Positions 6,594-12,358 of a DNA stretch of 12,358 nt are shown in pieces. Position 1 is the first letter of the stretch; every line of letters begins with the position of its first letter. The notes below the pieces were generated by a model. The model did no database searches. It was given only the letters and a program-made list of their open reading frames with translations, and was not told where the DNA came from. This DNA comes from Planctomycetota bacterium. GTDB taxonomy: Bacteria > Planctomycetota > SZUA-567. The position numbers and the translations under genes are program-made. The DNA lies in assembly GCA_020861125.1 (NCBI GenBank), contig JAJBSZ010000062.1, forward strand, positions 1 through 12,358, given 5' to 3'.

Positions 6594-7698
6594 TTAGTTA
6601 TCGAGCAATTCCGCCCGGATCGCTCCCGCCGTCCGGAGTTCCTCGAAGACGATGATCACCTGTTCCGTGGTCAGACCCATGGCGTTCAGGGTGTCGATGA
6701 GACCCTGGAGGTCGGCGAAGCTCCCTGGTCCGTCCACCTCCACCAGATTGCGCGGTGTCTCGTTCTCCAGAATATAGGCGGCCGGGTCCTCCATGGTTTC
6801 CGGACGCACGGTCACGGTCTTGTCCTGCACGCTGATGGTGGCGTTGTTGACGCGCACATCACCGGTGATGACGATGGTGTTCTTGGCCCGGTTGATGGAG
6901 ATGGTGGCCGGCCGGTTCACCGACACCGGCACCTCCAGGATATTGTGGATATAGGCGGTGAGCTGGTGGCGGTAGCGCGGCGGCACCTCCACCCGAACCT
7001 GACCGGAATCCACCGCCCAGGCCACCGGCTGCGGCGGCTCCGCCTCGGCGAACATCGACGCCTCCTGCAGGTACGGGTTGAGGGATGGCGTCTGGTTGAT
7101 CTGTCTGGCGATGGTGTAGGAATCGCTCCAGTTGGGGGTTTTCAGGTTCAATCGGATCACGCCGTCATCGTTCATGACCCGCCCCAACGGGTAGTTCGCC
7201 ACCTGCTGCGCGCCGCTGCCCGGCCCCGCCTGGATGATGCCGCGCCGGGGCTGGTTGTCGCCCACGATCACCTGACCCATGGGCCCGGGCGGCGATGTCG
7301 TCGGCGCTGTCACGGAGATCCGCCAATAACAGCTCTCCACCCTGGAGGCTGGTGGCGTCGTAGAACGTGGTCACGGTCACATCGAAAAATTCGCCCGGCC
7401 GCAGGTTCGGCACCATGTGGCCGCTGACCCGGACCATGGCAACGCTGCCCAGCGCCATGTTGGAGAGCTCGATGTCGTAGCCCATGTTGCTTAGGTATTC
7501 GCGCACCAGAAGAAGAGCGGCCGGATTCTTGTCGCCGGTGCCGGCCAGCCCGGTCACCACCCCCACCCCTTCCAGGGGAATGGGCGTGAGATTGGAAATG
7601 GTCACCAGCTCGCGTACCATCTCGGCCCGTGCTTGACCCATCCACATCACGCAGACGGCGATTACCAGCAGAGCCAAGGGCATCAGCGTTTTCTTCAT
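6594..7698 (-). pseudogene. flgI: Flagellar P-ring protein FlgI, broken by a one-base frameshift
   Basis: FlgI assembles into the P-ring around the rod in the peptidoglycan layer. Two overlapping frames give the two halves. The first (from ATG 7698) has a signal peptide (MKKTLMPLALLVIAVCVMWMG...ARA) and the FlgI N-terminal region, including GVGVVTGLAGTGDK and FDVTVTTFYDATSLQGGELLL. The second carries MGQVIVGDNQ, VANYPLGRVMNDDGVI and IVITGDVRVNNATISV and ends with FADLQGLIDTLNAMGLTTEQVI. Reading from ...DDIAARA straight into MGQVIVGD aligns without a gap to the FlgI pattern, so one extra base is present. It is most simply one C of the minus-strand CCC just before that ATG (plus-strand GGG, 7281-7283). 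Corrected, the protein is 367 residues, close to E. coli FlgI (365). As read, translation runs out of frame to 7165. A sequencing error is possible. Confidence 0.88.
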
Positions 7699-7748
7699 CC
7701 GGAGACCACTCCCCCGCGCGGCGACGCGATCAACTTCTTCCGAAGTAT

Positions 7749-7776
7749 TTATCGGATATTCTTCCCGGCGACTTTA
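7749..7776 (-). promoter_or_regulatory. Sigma-28 (FliA)-like promoter upstream of flgI
   Basis: Read on the minus strand, TAAAG (7776-7772) and CCGATAA (7755-7749) resemble the flagellar sigma-28 consensus TAAAGTTT-N11-GCCGATAA, with a spacer one base longer than in that consensus. The site lies in the 142-bp flgH-flgI gap, the largest gap inside the flagellar run, and about 50 bp before the flgI ATG. flgI is usually a middle gene, so a sigma-28 site would be an extra, late promoter. Confidence 0.4.
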
Positions 7777-7840
7777 CCGAAAGGCCGGTTGATTGTCCGA
7801 GACCGAGGCAACGACTATACCAGTACACAAGGGATGCCCG

Positions 7841-8629
7841 TCAGAACGGGTTGACGAAATCCATGACTTTGGCGCCCCAGCCCCGTTTGTCGAAGCGGGT
7901 CATCGGACCGGTGCCGGTATAGGTTACGGCCATATCCATGATGTATTCCGCCTGGATGGCGCTGCTGGAATCCATGTGCCGGGGGTTGACGATGCCGGTC
8001 AGCCGCACCGTCTGCTCCTCGCCGTTGACATTGACCCGTTTCCGCGCCTCGATCACCAGGTAGCCGTTGGGCTGGACCTGGATGACCTCGCCCGTCAGGG
8101 TGGTGACCAGGGATTGGGACCGCTCGATGGTGGAATCCGATTTGTGCCGGCGGCCGGTATCCCAGGAAATGGTGGGACTGCGGCCGCCGGCGGCGGCTCC
8201 GTGCTGTCTGGTTCCGAGACCGCCCGACAGCTTGGGTGTCAGCCAGCTGCCGAGGGTCATGTCGCTGTAGGCATCCCGTTGGAGGTCGTTTGAGCTGGCC
8301 AGTTCGGCGGCGGTGGTTTCGTTGATGATAATGGTGACGCTGTCGTGCTCGCGGGATGCCTTGCGGCGCTGGTACACGGGGCGGGTGCCGATCACCTTGG
8401 CTTGCAAACGCGCCGCCAGTAATTGATCGTCATAGGACTGCACTCCCCAATCGTCCTCCTCGGGAAATTCCCATTCATCCCGCTCCAGATTGCCGCGCCA
8501 GACGCCATCGGCGCTCCGCGCCCGCACCGCCGCCAGCAGGCTGAAAAATAGGATCCCCGCCATGAGCACGACGCACCGCCGCACCAGAGCGCGTTCGCGG
8601 GCGGTCAGGGGTTTTCCGGATCTGGCCAT
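7841..8629 (-). CDS. flgH: Flagellar L-ring protein FlgH
   Basis: FlgH forms the outer-membrane L-ring bushing of the flagellar basal body. Family motifs are clear: SVTIIINETTAAELASS, then the highly conserved LTGEVIQVQPNGYLVIEARK and RVNVNGEEQTVRLTGIV block, and NPRHMDSSSAIQ...VTYTGTGPM near the end, closing with GWGAKVMDFVNPF. From the ATG at 8629 it is 262 residues, slightly longer than E. coli FlgH (232); a TTG at 8650 lacks a ribosome site. The N-terminus has a basic stretch and a hydrophobic core (VVLMAGILFFSLLAAV), so it is exported. No lipobox cysteine follows the core, whereas proteobacterial FlgH is usually a lipoprotein. The gene starts 29 bp after flgA and is followed by flgI. Confidence 0.95.
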   Translation of the reverse strand: MARSGKPLTARERALVRRCVVLMAGILFFSLLAAVRARSADGVWRGNLERDEWEFPEEDDWGVQSYDDQLLAARLQAKVIGTRPVYQRRKASREHDSVTIIINETTAAELASSNDLQRDAYSDMTLGSWLTPKLSGGLGTRQHGAAAGGRSPTISWDTGRRHKSDSTIERSQSLVTTLTGEVIQVQPNGYLVIEARKRVNVNGEEQTVRLTGIVNPRHMDSSSAIQAEYIMDMAVTYTGTGPMTRFDKRGWGAKVMDFVNPF

Positions 8630-8658
8630 GGGAGCCCTTTTCGTCTGCAATTCGCCGG

Positions 8659-9819
8659 TTATTTCTTGTTCAGTTTATCACGGTAAACCTGCACCGCGAC
8701 CATGCCCCGGCCGGTGATGCGGGCCTGGTACCGGGCCTTGGTGGTGACGTCCTCGACGGTGATGAGGTCCCCTACCATGCCGCTACCCATGGCCTTGGCG
8801 TTGCCGCCGACCCGCCAGCCCTGGCCGATGGTATCGACCACCACCAGGTCGCCGCGCTTCACCGCCTCGGAAGGCACCGCATCCGCAGCAAGGATAGGCT
8901 CACCCGGTTTCAGGTTGCGCCTGACCTCGCGGCCGGACACCGAGCGGGACGTGGGCGGGAGATATCCCTTGCCCGATTCCATCCGCACCCGGGTGACCAT
9001 GACGTCCCGGTGGTCGAGGACCTCGCCCCGCGACAGGTGCCGCGCCGCCACCGGCGCCAGGCCGAACACCTGGGAGTCGACGGTGACGGTCACCGGCCGC
9101 GGTTCCGCCTCGGCCGTATCCCGAACATTGACGGTCAAGGTTGCCTTGCCGGGAACCCGCCCCGCCACGGCCGCTGCCACCCGTACCTCGTGGACCGACT
9201 CCGGAATGTCACCGTCGGCGCTCACCACCTTGGCTTCCACCTCCATGTCCGGCCGCCGGTACTGTCCGGCCAGATACTGGGACACGGCCTGGCCGACCAT
9301 GGTCATGGCCGCCGGTGAGAGGGGCCTGCCTCCCGGGGCCGTCGGAACCGGCCGGTCCGTGCCTTCCTGCCGTTCGGACCGAACCAAATGGCCCGGGCGG
9401 GCCGGACCGAGGTCCAGCGACACCCCGCCCGGATCATGGGGGGTAACGGCGGCAAGGGCCCCGAGGGCGGAATCATCCGCCGGACTGAACCGGAAGGATC
9501 CGCCGCCGGCACCGACGACCCGGACGGTGGTGTTGCCGGTAAAGGTAACCGGAGACGACACGCCCATTTCAAATAGCCGGGTCTCCACATCCCACCGCGA
9601 CAATTCCAGGGTTTGGCCCCGTCCCGGGGTCGGGCCGATCACCACCATGGCCACTTCGCTCGCCTGATCCCGGGGGCCCTCCACCCGGGCGATGTCGCAC
9701 ACCCGGACGTAGCTGCCGGTGGCTTCCGCTTCGCGGCGGAGGATGATCACCACCTCCGCCCGAGCCACGGGCATCGGCAGGATTACCAGAAAAAAACAGG
9801 TAAATAATACCCGACGCAT
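8659..9819 (-). CDS. flgA: Flagellar P-ring assembly chaperone FlgA
   Basis: FlgA is a periplasmic chaperone that helps FlgI form the P-ring. The frame is open further upstream, but the ATG at 9819 is chosen because it begins a clean signal peptide (MRRVLFTCFFLVILPMPVARA) and has GAGGA 8 bp upstream. The C-terminal SAF/ChapFlgA domain is at about 250-380, with APVAARHLSRGEVLDHRDVM, then VSGREVRRNLKPGEPILAAD, then VKRGDLVVVDT and GDLITVEDVTTKARYQARITG. At 386 residues it is much longer than E. coli FlgA (219). The extra N-terminal part includes a Gly/Pro-rich stretch at about 125-168. It is the first gene of the flgA-H-I-J-N run and is divergent from a nitroreductase-like gene. A perfect sigma-28-like -10 (GCCGATAA) lies 84 bp upstream, without a clear -35. 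Confidence 0.92.
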   Translation of the reverse strand: MRRVLFTCFFLVILPMPVARAEVVIILRREAEATGSYVRVCDIARVEGPRDQASEVAMVVIGPTPGRGQTLELSRWDVETRLFEMGVSSPVTFTGNTTVRVVGAGGGSFRFSPADDSALGALAAVTPHDPGGVSLDLGPARPGHLVRSERQEGTDRPVPTAPGGRPLSPAAMTMVGQAVSQYLAGQYRRPDMEVEAKVVSADGDIPESVHEVRVAAAVAGRVPGKATLTVNVRDTAEAEPRPVTVTVDSQVFGLAPVAARHLSRGEVLDHRDVMVTRVRMESGKGYLPPTSRSVSGREVRRNLKPGEPILAADAVPSEAVKRGDLVVVDTIGQGWRVGGNAKAMGSGMVGDLITVEDVTTKARYQARITGRGMVAVQVYRDKLNKK

Positions 9820-9902
9820 TGTCCGAATCCTCGCCGTGACGAAACCGCTGTGGGCACCGGGACAGGTGCGGCCTCGGCCGAAACACCCGCCGCCATCCCT
9901 TG

Positions 9903-9910
9903 TTATCGGC
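9903..9910 (-). promoter_or_regulatory. GCCGATAA motif upstream of flgA (partial sigma-28-like site)
   Basis: The minus strand reads GCCGATAA at 9910-9903, an exact match to the -10 of flagellar sigma-28 promoters. The expected TAAAG at the right distance upstream is absent, so this is half a promoter at best. It lies in the 260-bp divergent region between flgA and the nitroreductase-like gene. A similar -10 precedes flgI. Confidence 0.25.
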
Positions 9911-9983
9911 CGCCGGAGCCGGGGAATCCACCCCAATTGCCGGCGACGGGGGCGGGAAAGTTGCGCGCCGGCCCATTTTCCCT

Positions 9984-10012
9984 GTGACAAAGGCCCTGCC
10001 GCTGCATACAAT
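9984..10012 (+). promoter_or_regulatory. Sigma-70-type promoter of the nitroreductase-like gene
   Basis: GTGACA (9984-9989) and TACAAT (10007-10012) each match five of six consensus bases and are separated by 17 bp. The start site would be near 10019, giving a leader of about 60 nt before the ATG at 10080. AAGGAG (10068-10073) is a strong ribosome site for that gene. Confidence 0.6.
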
Positions 10013-10079
10013 ACGGTATCCAGGAGGGATACAATTACGGGTATTTTTGCTGACCGACTTTTCTTGCAAGGAGCGGACC

Positions 10080-10715
10080 ATGCGCGCTATCCTGTCCCTG
10101 ACGATCGCCGTTTCGTGTCTGGCTGGAATCCTCGTGGCCGCCGAAAGCGGCCCTCTGCCTGAGCCGCAAAAAAAGGGCGGGCTGACGGTACTGGAAACCA
10201 TTGACCGCCGCAATTCGTCGCCACAACAAGGCTTTCCCACCGGGGAGTTGAGCCGGGAGGACATCGCCACCATTCTCTGGGCCGCCACCGGCCACAACCG
10301 CGACGGCAGCAAATGGACCGTACCCATGGCAATGGGCCGACCGCCTTACTGCCACGTCTATCTGGCCGACGCAAGCGGGGTCTACCGCTACGATTGGTCG
10401 TCCCATGCCCTGACGGAGATTTCGCAAGAGGATATTCGCGCCGCCGTCAACATCCAGGATTTCGCCCAAGCGGCGCCGGCGAGTCTGTACGTGGTGGTGG
10501 ACAAGGAACTGTTGGCGGCTATGTCTGAACCACTCCAGGGCGAGGGCGGCTTCGTGCTAGCCGGCGCCATGAGCCAAAACATCTACCTGGCCTGCGAAGG
10601 CATCGGCGTCGGCACCAGGCTGGTGTATTCCATCAACCGGGACGAGGCGGCCCAACGGTTGCGGCTATCCGGCCAGCAGGTGGCAATTTTCGGCATGCCC
10701 ATGGGCAAGCGGTAG
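10080..10715 (+). CDS. Secreted nitroreductase-family (SagB-like) protein
   Basis: Residues 1-21 are a signal peptide (MRAILSLTIAVSCLAGILVAA), so the 211-residue protein is probably periplasmic or membrane-attached. The rest follows the small nitroreductase pattern of the SagB/ThcOx type: ELSREDIATILWAATGHNR (56-74), a VPMAMGRPPYCHVYLADASG segment (81-100), VYRYDWSSHALTEIS (101-115), and AGAMSQNIYLACEGIGVGTR (161-180) in the helix that normally helps hold FMN. It closes with the GQQVAIFGMPMGK strand. These proteins are FMN-dependent oxidoreductases, but the substrate of this exported branch is unknown. Start: ATG 10080 with AAGGAG six to seven bases upstream; the frame extends further upstream without a ribosome site. 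It is divergent from flgA and followed by its own terminator, so it is probably monocistronic. Confidence 0.75.
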   Translation: MRAILSLTIAVSCLAGILVAAESGPLPEPQKKGGLTVLETIDRRNSSPQQGFPTGELSREDIATILWAATGHNRDGSKWTVPMAMGRPPYCHVYLADASGVYRYDWSSHALTEISQEDIRAAVNIQDFAQAAPASLYVVVDKELLAAMSEPLQGEGGFVLAGAMSQNIYLACEGIGVGTRLVYSINRDEAAQRLRLSGQQVAIFGMPMGKR

Positions 10716-10753
10716 CAGTCGCCATCAGCGCCGGTGAACCGCCCACGGCTACC

Positions 10754-10780
10754 AGCGGCCGTGACACGTGGCCGCTTTTT
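10754..10780 (+). terminator. Intrinsic terminator after the nitroreductase-like gene
   Basis: AGCGGCC (10754-10760) pairs with GGCCGCT (10770-10776) around a 9-nt loop. The stem ends in five Ts (10776-10780). It lies 38 bp after the stop codon at 10715 and separates this gene from the V4R-GGDEF pair. Confidence 0.8.
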
Positions 10781-10814
10781 CCCGTTTCCACACTTCACAA
10801 TAAAGGGACCTGTC

Positions 10815-11354
10815 ATGGACAGTCACGACAAGCAACGGAAATACGCCTTTTCCTGGGAACTGATCGAGGGTGAACTGCCCACGGACGAATCGCGACCCAC
10901 CCTGGGCAACGTCACCACCCTGGAGGTATACCGGATCTTCCAGTTCGCGCTGCGGGATGTTCTCGAGCAGCGCCTGGACACCGAGGCCGCCGACGAAATA
11001 TTTCGCGAAGCGGGGGTGGTGGCCGGCCGCGCCTTTTTCGAAAAATACTGCAAGGAAGCCACGGACGTCAGTTCCCTCGCCAGCATCATCCAGAGCCGGT
11101 TCAAGGAAATGTCCATCGGCATCGTCCGTTTCGAGGAGGTGGATCTGGACAACATGACCTTCCAGTTGACGGTCGACGAGGATCTCGACTGTTCCGGCCT
11201 GCCGGATACGAGCGATCAGATTTGCGTCTACGACGAAGGCCTGATCAAAGGCATCCTGGACGCCTTTACCGGCAAGAACTTTTCCGTCAAGGAGGTGGAC
11301 TGCTGGTGCACCGGCGAACGAACCTGCCGCTTCAGGGCCCAGATGCATGCGTGA
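10815..11354 (+). CDS. V4R-domain (4-vinyl reductase-like) sensor protein
   Basis: This is a 179-residue soluble protein without signal peptide or membrane segment. It looks like a stand-alone V4R (4VR) domain protein of the kind thought to bind small hydrophobic molecules. Visible blocks are FSWELIEGELP (13-23), TTLEVYRIFQFALRDVLEQ, FREAGVVAGRAFFEKYC, MTFQLTVDEDLDCSGLPD, and EVDCWCTGERTCRFRAQM at the end. The last block, with its closely spaced cysteines, is the conserved V4R finish; the cysteines may bind metal, but this is not certain. ATG 10815 is preferred over a GTG at 10734 because AAGGGA lies six bases upstream and the upstream part overlaps a terminator. The diguanylate cyclase gene starts 51 bp downstream on the same strand, so a sensor-output pair is likely. 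Confidence 0.78.
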   Translation: MDSHDKQRKYAFSWELIEGELPTDESRPTLGNVTTLEVYRIFQFALRDVLEQRLDTEAADEIFREAGVVAGRAFFEKYCKEATDVSSLASIIQSRFKEMSIGIVRFEEVDLDNMTFQLTVDEDLDCSGLPDTSDQICVYDEGLIKGILDAFTGKNFSVKEVDCWCTGERTCRFRAQMHA

Positions 11355-11405
11355 TCGCCGCCTTCGCCCGCCGCCGGTTGGAAGACTGACCACGGAACCG
11401 CGGCC

Positions 11406-12358
11406 ATGAGCGAAGACGTGGCGGCCGGGGCGGTGATCGCCCACGTCAAAAAACTCCTGTACAGTCCCCGTATCCCCGAGCTGACCCCGGAACTGGCCGC
11501 GCACCCGGATCTGGCGGATATCCATCATTATATCGTGGAATTGCGTCACCAGCTCGGCGGCTATACCAAGGGCGACTTTTCCAGCGAGATCAAACTGCGG
11601 GGCGTGGTTGCCGGCATGGTGAAATCACTCCAGGCCAATATGCGCCATCTCATCTGGCAGATGGAACGGGTGGAATCGGGCGATCTCACCCAGCGCGTGG
11701 ATTTCATGGGCGACTTTTCCAACGCCTTCAACAAGATGGTGGTCCGCCTCGACAATGCCCTCGCCGCGCTGCGCGCCAAAGAAAACGAGTTGCTGCAGAT
11801 CACCAACGAGCTGGAAAAAGAAGTGGAAAAGCGCGGCGCCGCCATGGCCGCCCTGCAGAAGAGCGAGGAAACCTTCAAGTACCTGGCGGAGCACGATCCC
11901 CTTACCGGCCTGCTCAACCGGCGCTCCTTTTTCACCCGGGCGGAAATGGAACTCACCCGCAGCACGATCATGGACAAGCCCTGTTCCGTCGCCCTCATGG
12001 ACGTGGATCATTTCAAGCGATTGAACGATACCTACGGTCATCTCAACGGCGACATCGCCCTCCGCCATATCGCCAGCCAGTCCGAGGCCGTGCTCCGGGA
12101 CGGCGATATCGTCGGCCGCTACGGCGGCGAGGAGTTCGTGTTCTTCTTCGCCAAAGCCAATCTGGACCAGGGCCGCCAGGCGGCCGAACGCATCCGCCGC
12201 ATCATCGAGTCGACCCCCCTGACCCTGGACGGCGTGGAGGTGCCGATCACGGCCAGCTTTGGCGTCACCACCATTCCGGCCGGCGTGTCCGCCAATGCCC
12301 AGATCAATGTTCTCGAATTCGCGGTCGGGCTCGCCGACGCCGCTCTGTACCGCTCAAA
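11406..12358 (+). CDS. Diguanylate cyclase with HAMP-like and GGDEF domains (3' end missing)
   Basis: The protein makes c-di-GMP from two GTP. The frame runs from ATG 11406 past the window edge (317 codons seen, near the end of a GGDEF domain). There is no membrane segment. Residues about 75-120 resemble a HAMP second helix (MERVESGDLTQRVDFMGDFSNAFNKMVVRL), followed by a coiled coil (about 122-158) and the GGDEF domain from 160. Present are DPLTGLLNRRSF (164-175), MDVDHFKRLNDTYGH (198-212) with metal-binding Asp, and the catalytic GGEEF at 240-244. The inhibitory I-site RxxD (RDGD, 231-234) lies exactly five residues before GGEEF, so product inhibition is expected. A cytosolic HAMP-like segment suggests input comes from a partner, plausibly the V4R protein encoded 51 bp upstream. 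The ribosome site is weak, which fits translation coupled to or following the upstream gene. Confidence 0.92.
   Translation, partial: MSEDVAAGAVIAHVKKLLYSPRIPELTPELAAHPDLADIHHYIVELRHQLGGYTKGDFSSEIKLRGVVAGMVKSLQANMRHLIWQMERVESGDLTQRVDFMGDFSNAFNKMVVRLDNALAALRAKENELLQITNELEKEVEKRGAAMAALQKSEETFKYLAEHDPLTGLLNRRSFFTRAEMELTRSTIMDKPCSVALMDVDHFKRLNDTYGHLNGDIALRHIASQSEAVLRDGDIVGRYGGEEFVFFFAKANLDQGRQAAERIRRIIESTPLTLDGVEVPITASFGVTTIPAGVSANAQINVLEFAVGLADAALYRS

Noticed and set aside
8702..9667. 321-codon plus-strand open frame opposite flgA
   Set aside because: Composition (Arg, Ser, Thr, Pro) is that of a shadow frame, and flgA on the other strand is well supported by signal peptide and SAF domain.

Overview
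The window is GC-rich chromosomal DNA from a flagellated Gram-negative bacterium. Outer-membrane P- and L-ring genes (flgI, flgH) imply a periplasm and outer membrane, and sigma-54 (rpoN) sits close by. The lineage is unclear. The RpoN N-terminus, the glycine-rich loop in the XRE-type regulator and the minimal FlgJ-like protein would fit the PVC group (for example Lentisphaerota or Planctomycetota) or a deltaproteobacterial lineage. That is an impression, not a measurement.

Layout. Positions 2-337 hold the 3' end of an unrecognised plus-strand gene. Positions 338-1533 are a long, visibly AT-rich stretch with no convincing gene but several short repeats, and a perfect 16-bp palindrome lies at its right edge. 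A plus-strand XRE-family HTH gene follows (1534-2304). Its 3' part carries an exact 251-bp tandem duplication that shifts the frame; a strong intrinsic terminator comes after it. On the minus strand, rpoN (4650-3079) is followed after 34 bp by a GmhA-like sugar-phosphate isomerase (3044-2466). Divergent from rpoN is a plus-strand GNAT acetyltransferase (4907-5452), preceded by a near-consensus sigma-54 -24/-12 promoter flanked by two dyads.

Positions 9819-5482 (minus strand) form a flagellar cluster in the order flgA - flgH - flgI - flgJ(N-domain) - flgN. It covers periplasmic ring assembly (FlgA chaperone, FlgI P-ring, FlgH L-ring), a rod-binding protein and the hook-junction export chaperone. 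flgI is broken by an apparent one-base insertion, and sigma-28-like -10 motifs lie upstream of flgI and flgA.

Divergent from flgA, on the plus strand, are a secreted nitroreductase-like protein (10080-10715) with a recognisable sigma-70 promoter and its own terminator, a V4R-domain protein (10815-11354), and a GGDEF diguanylate cyclase (11406 to the window end, truncated). The V4R and GGDEF genes look like a sensor/c-di-GMP pair, which would fit control of motility, though no direct link is visible.

Two genes, the HTH regulator and flgI, carry frame-disrupting lesions in otherwise intact surroundings. Each may be a real recent mutation or an assembly error. No IS element, CRISPR array, tRNA or rRNA was recognised.
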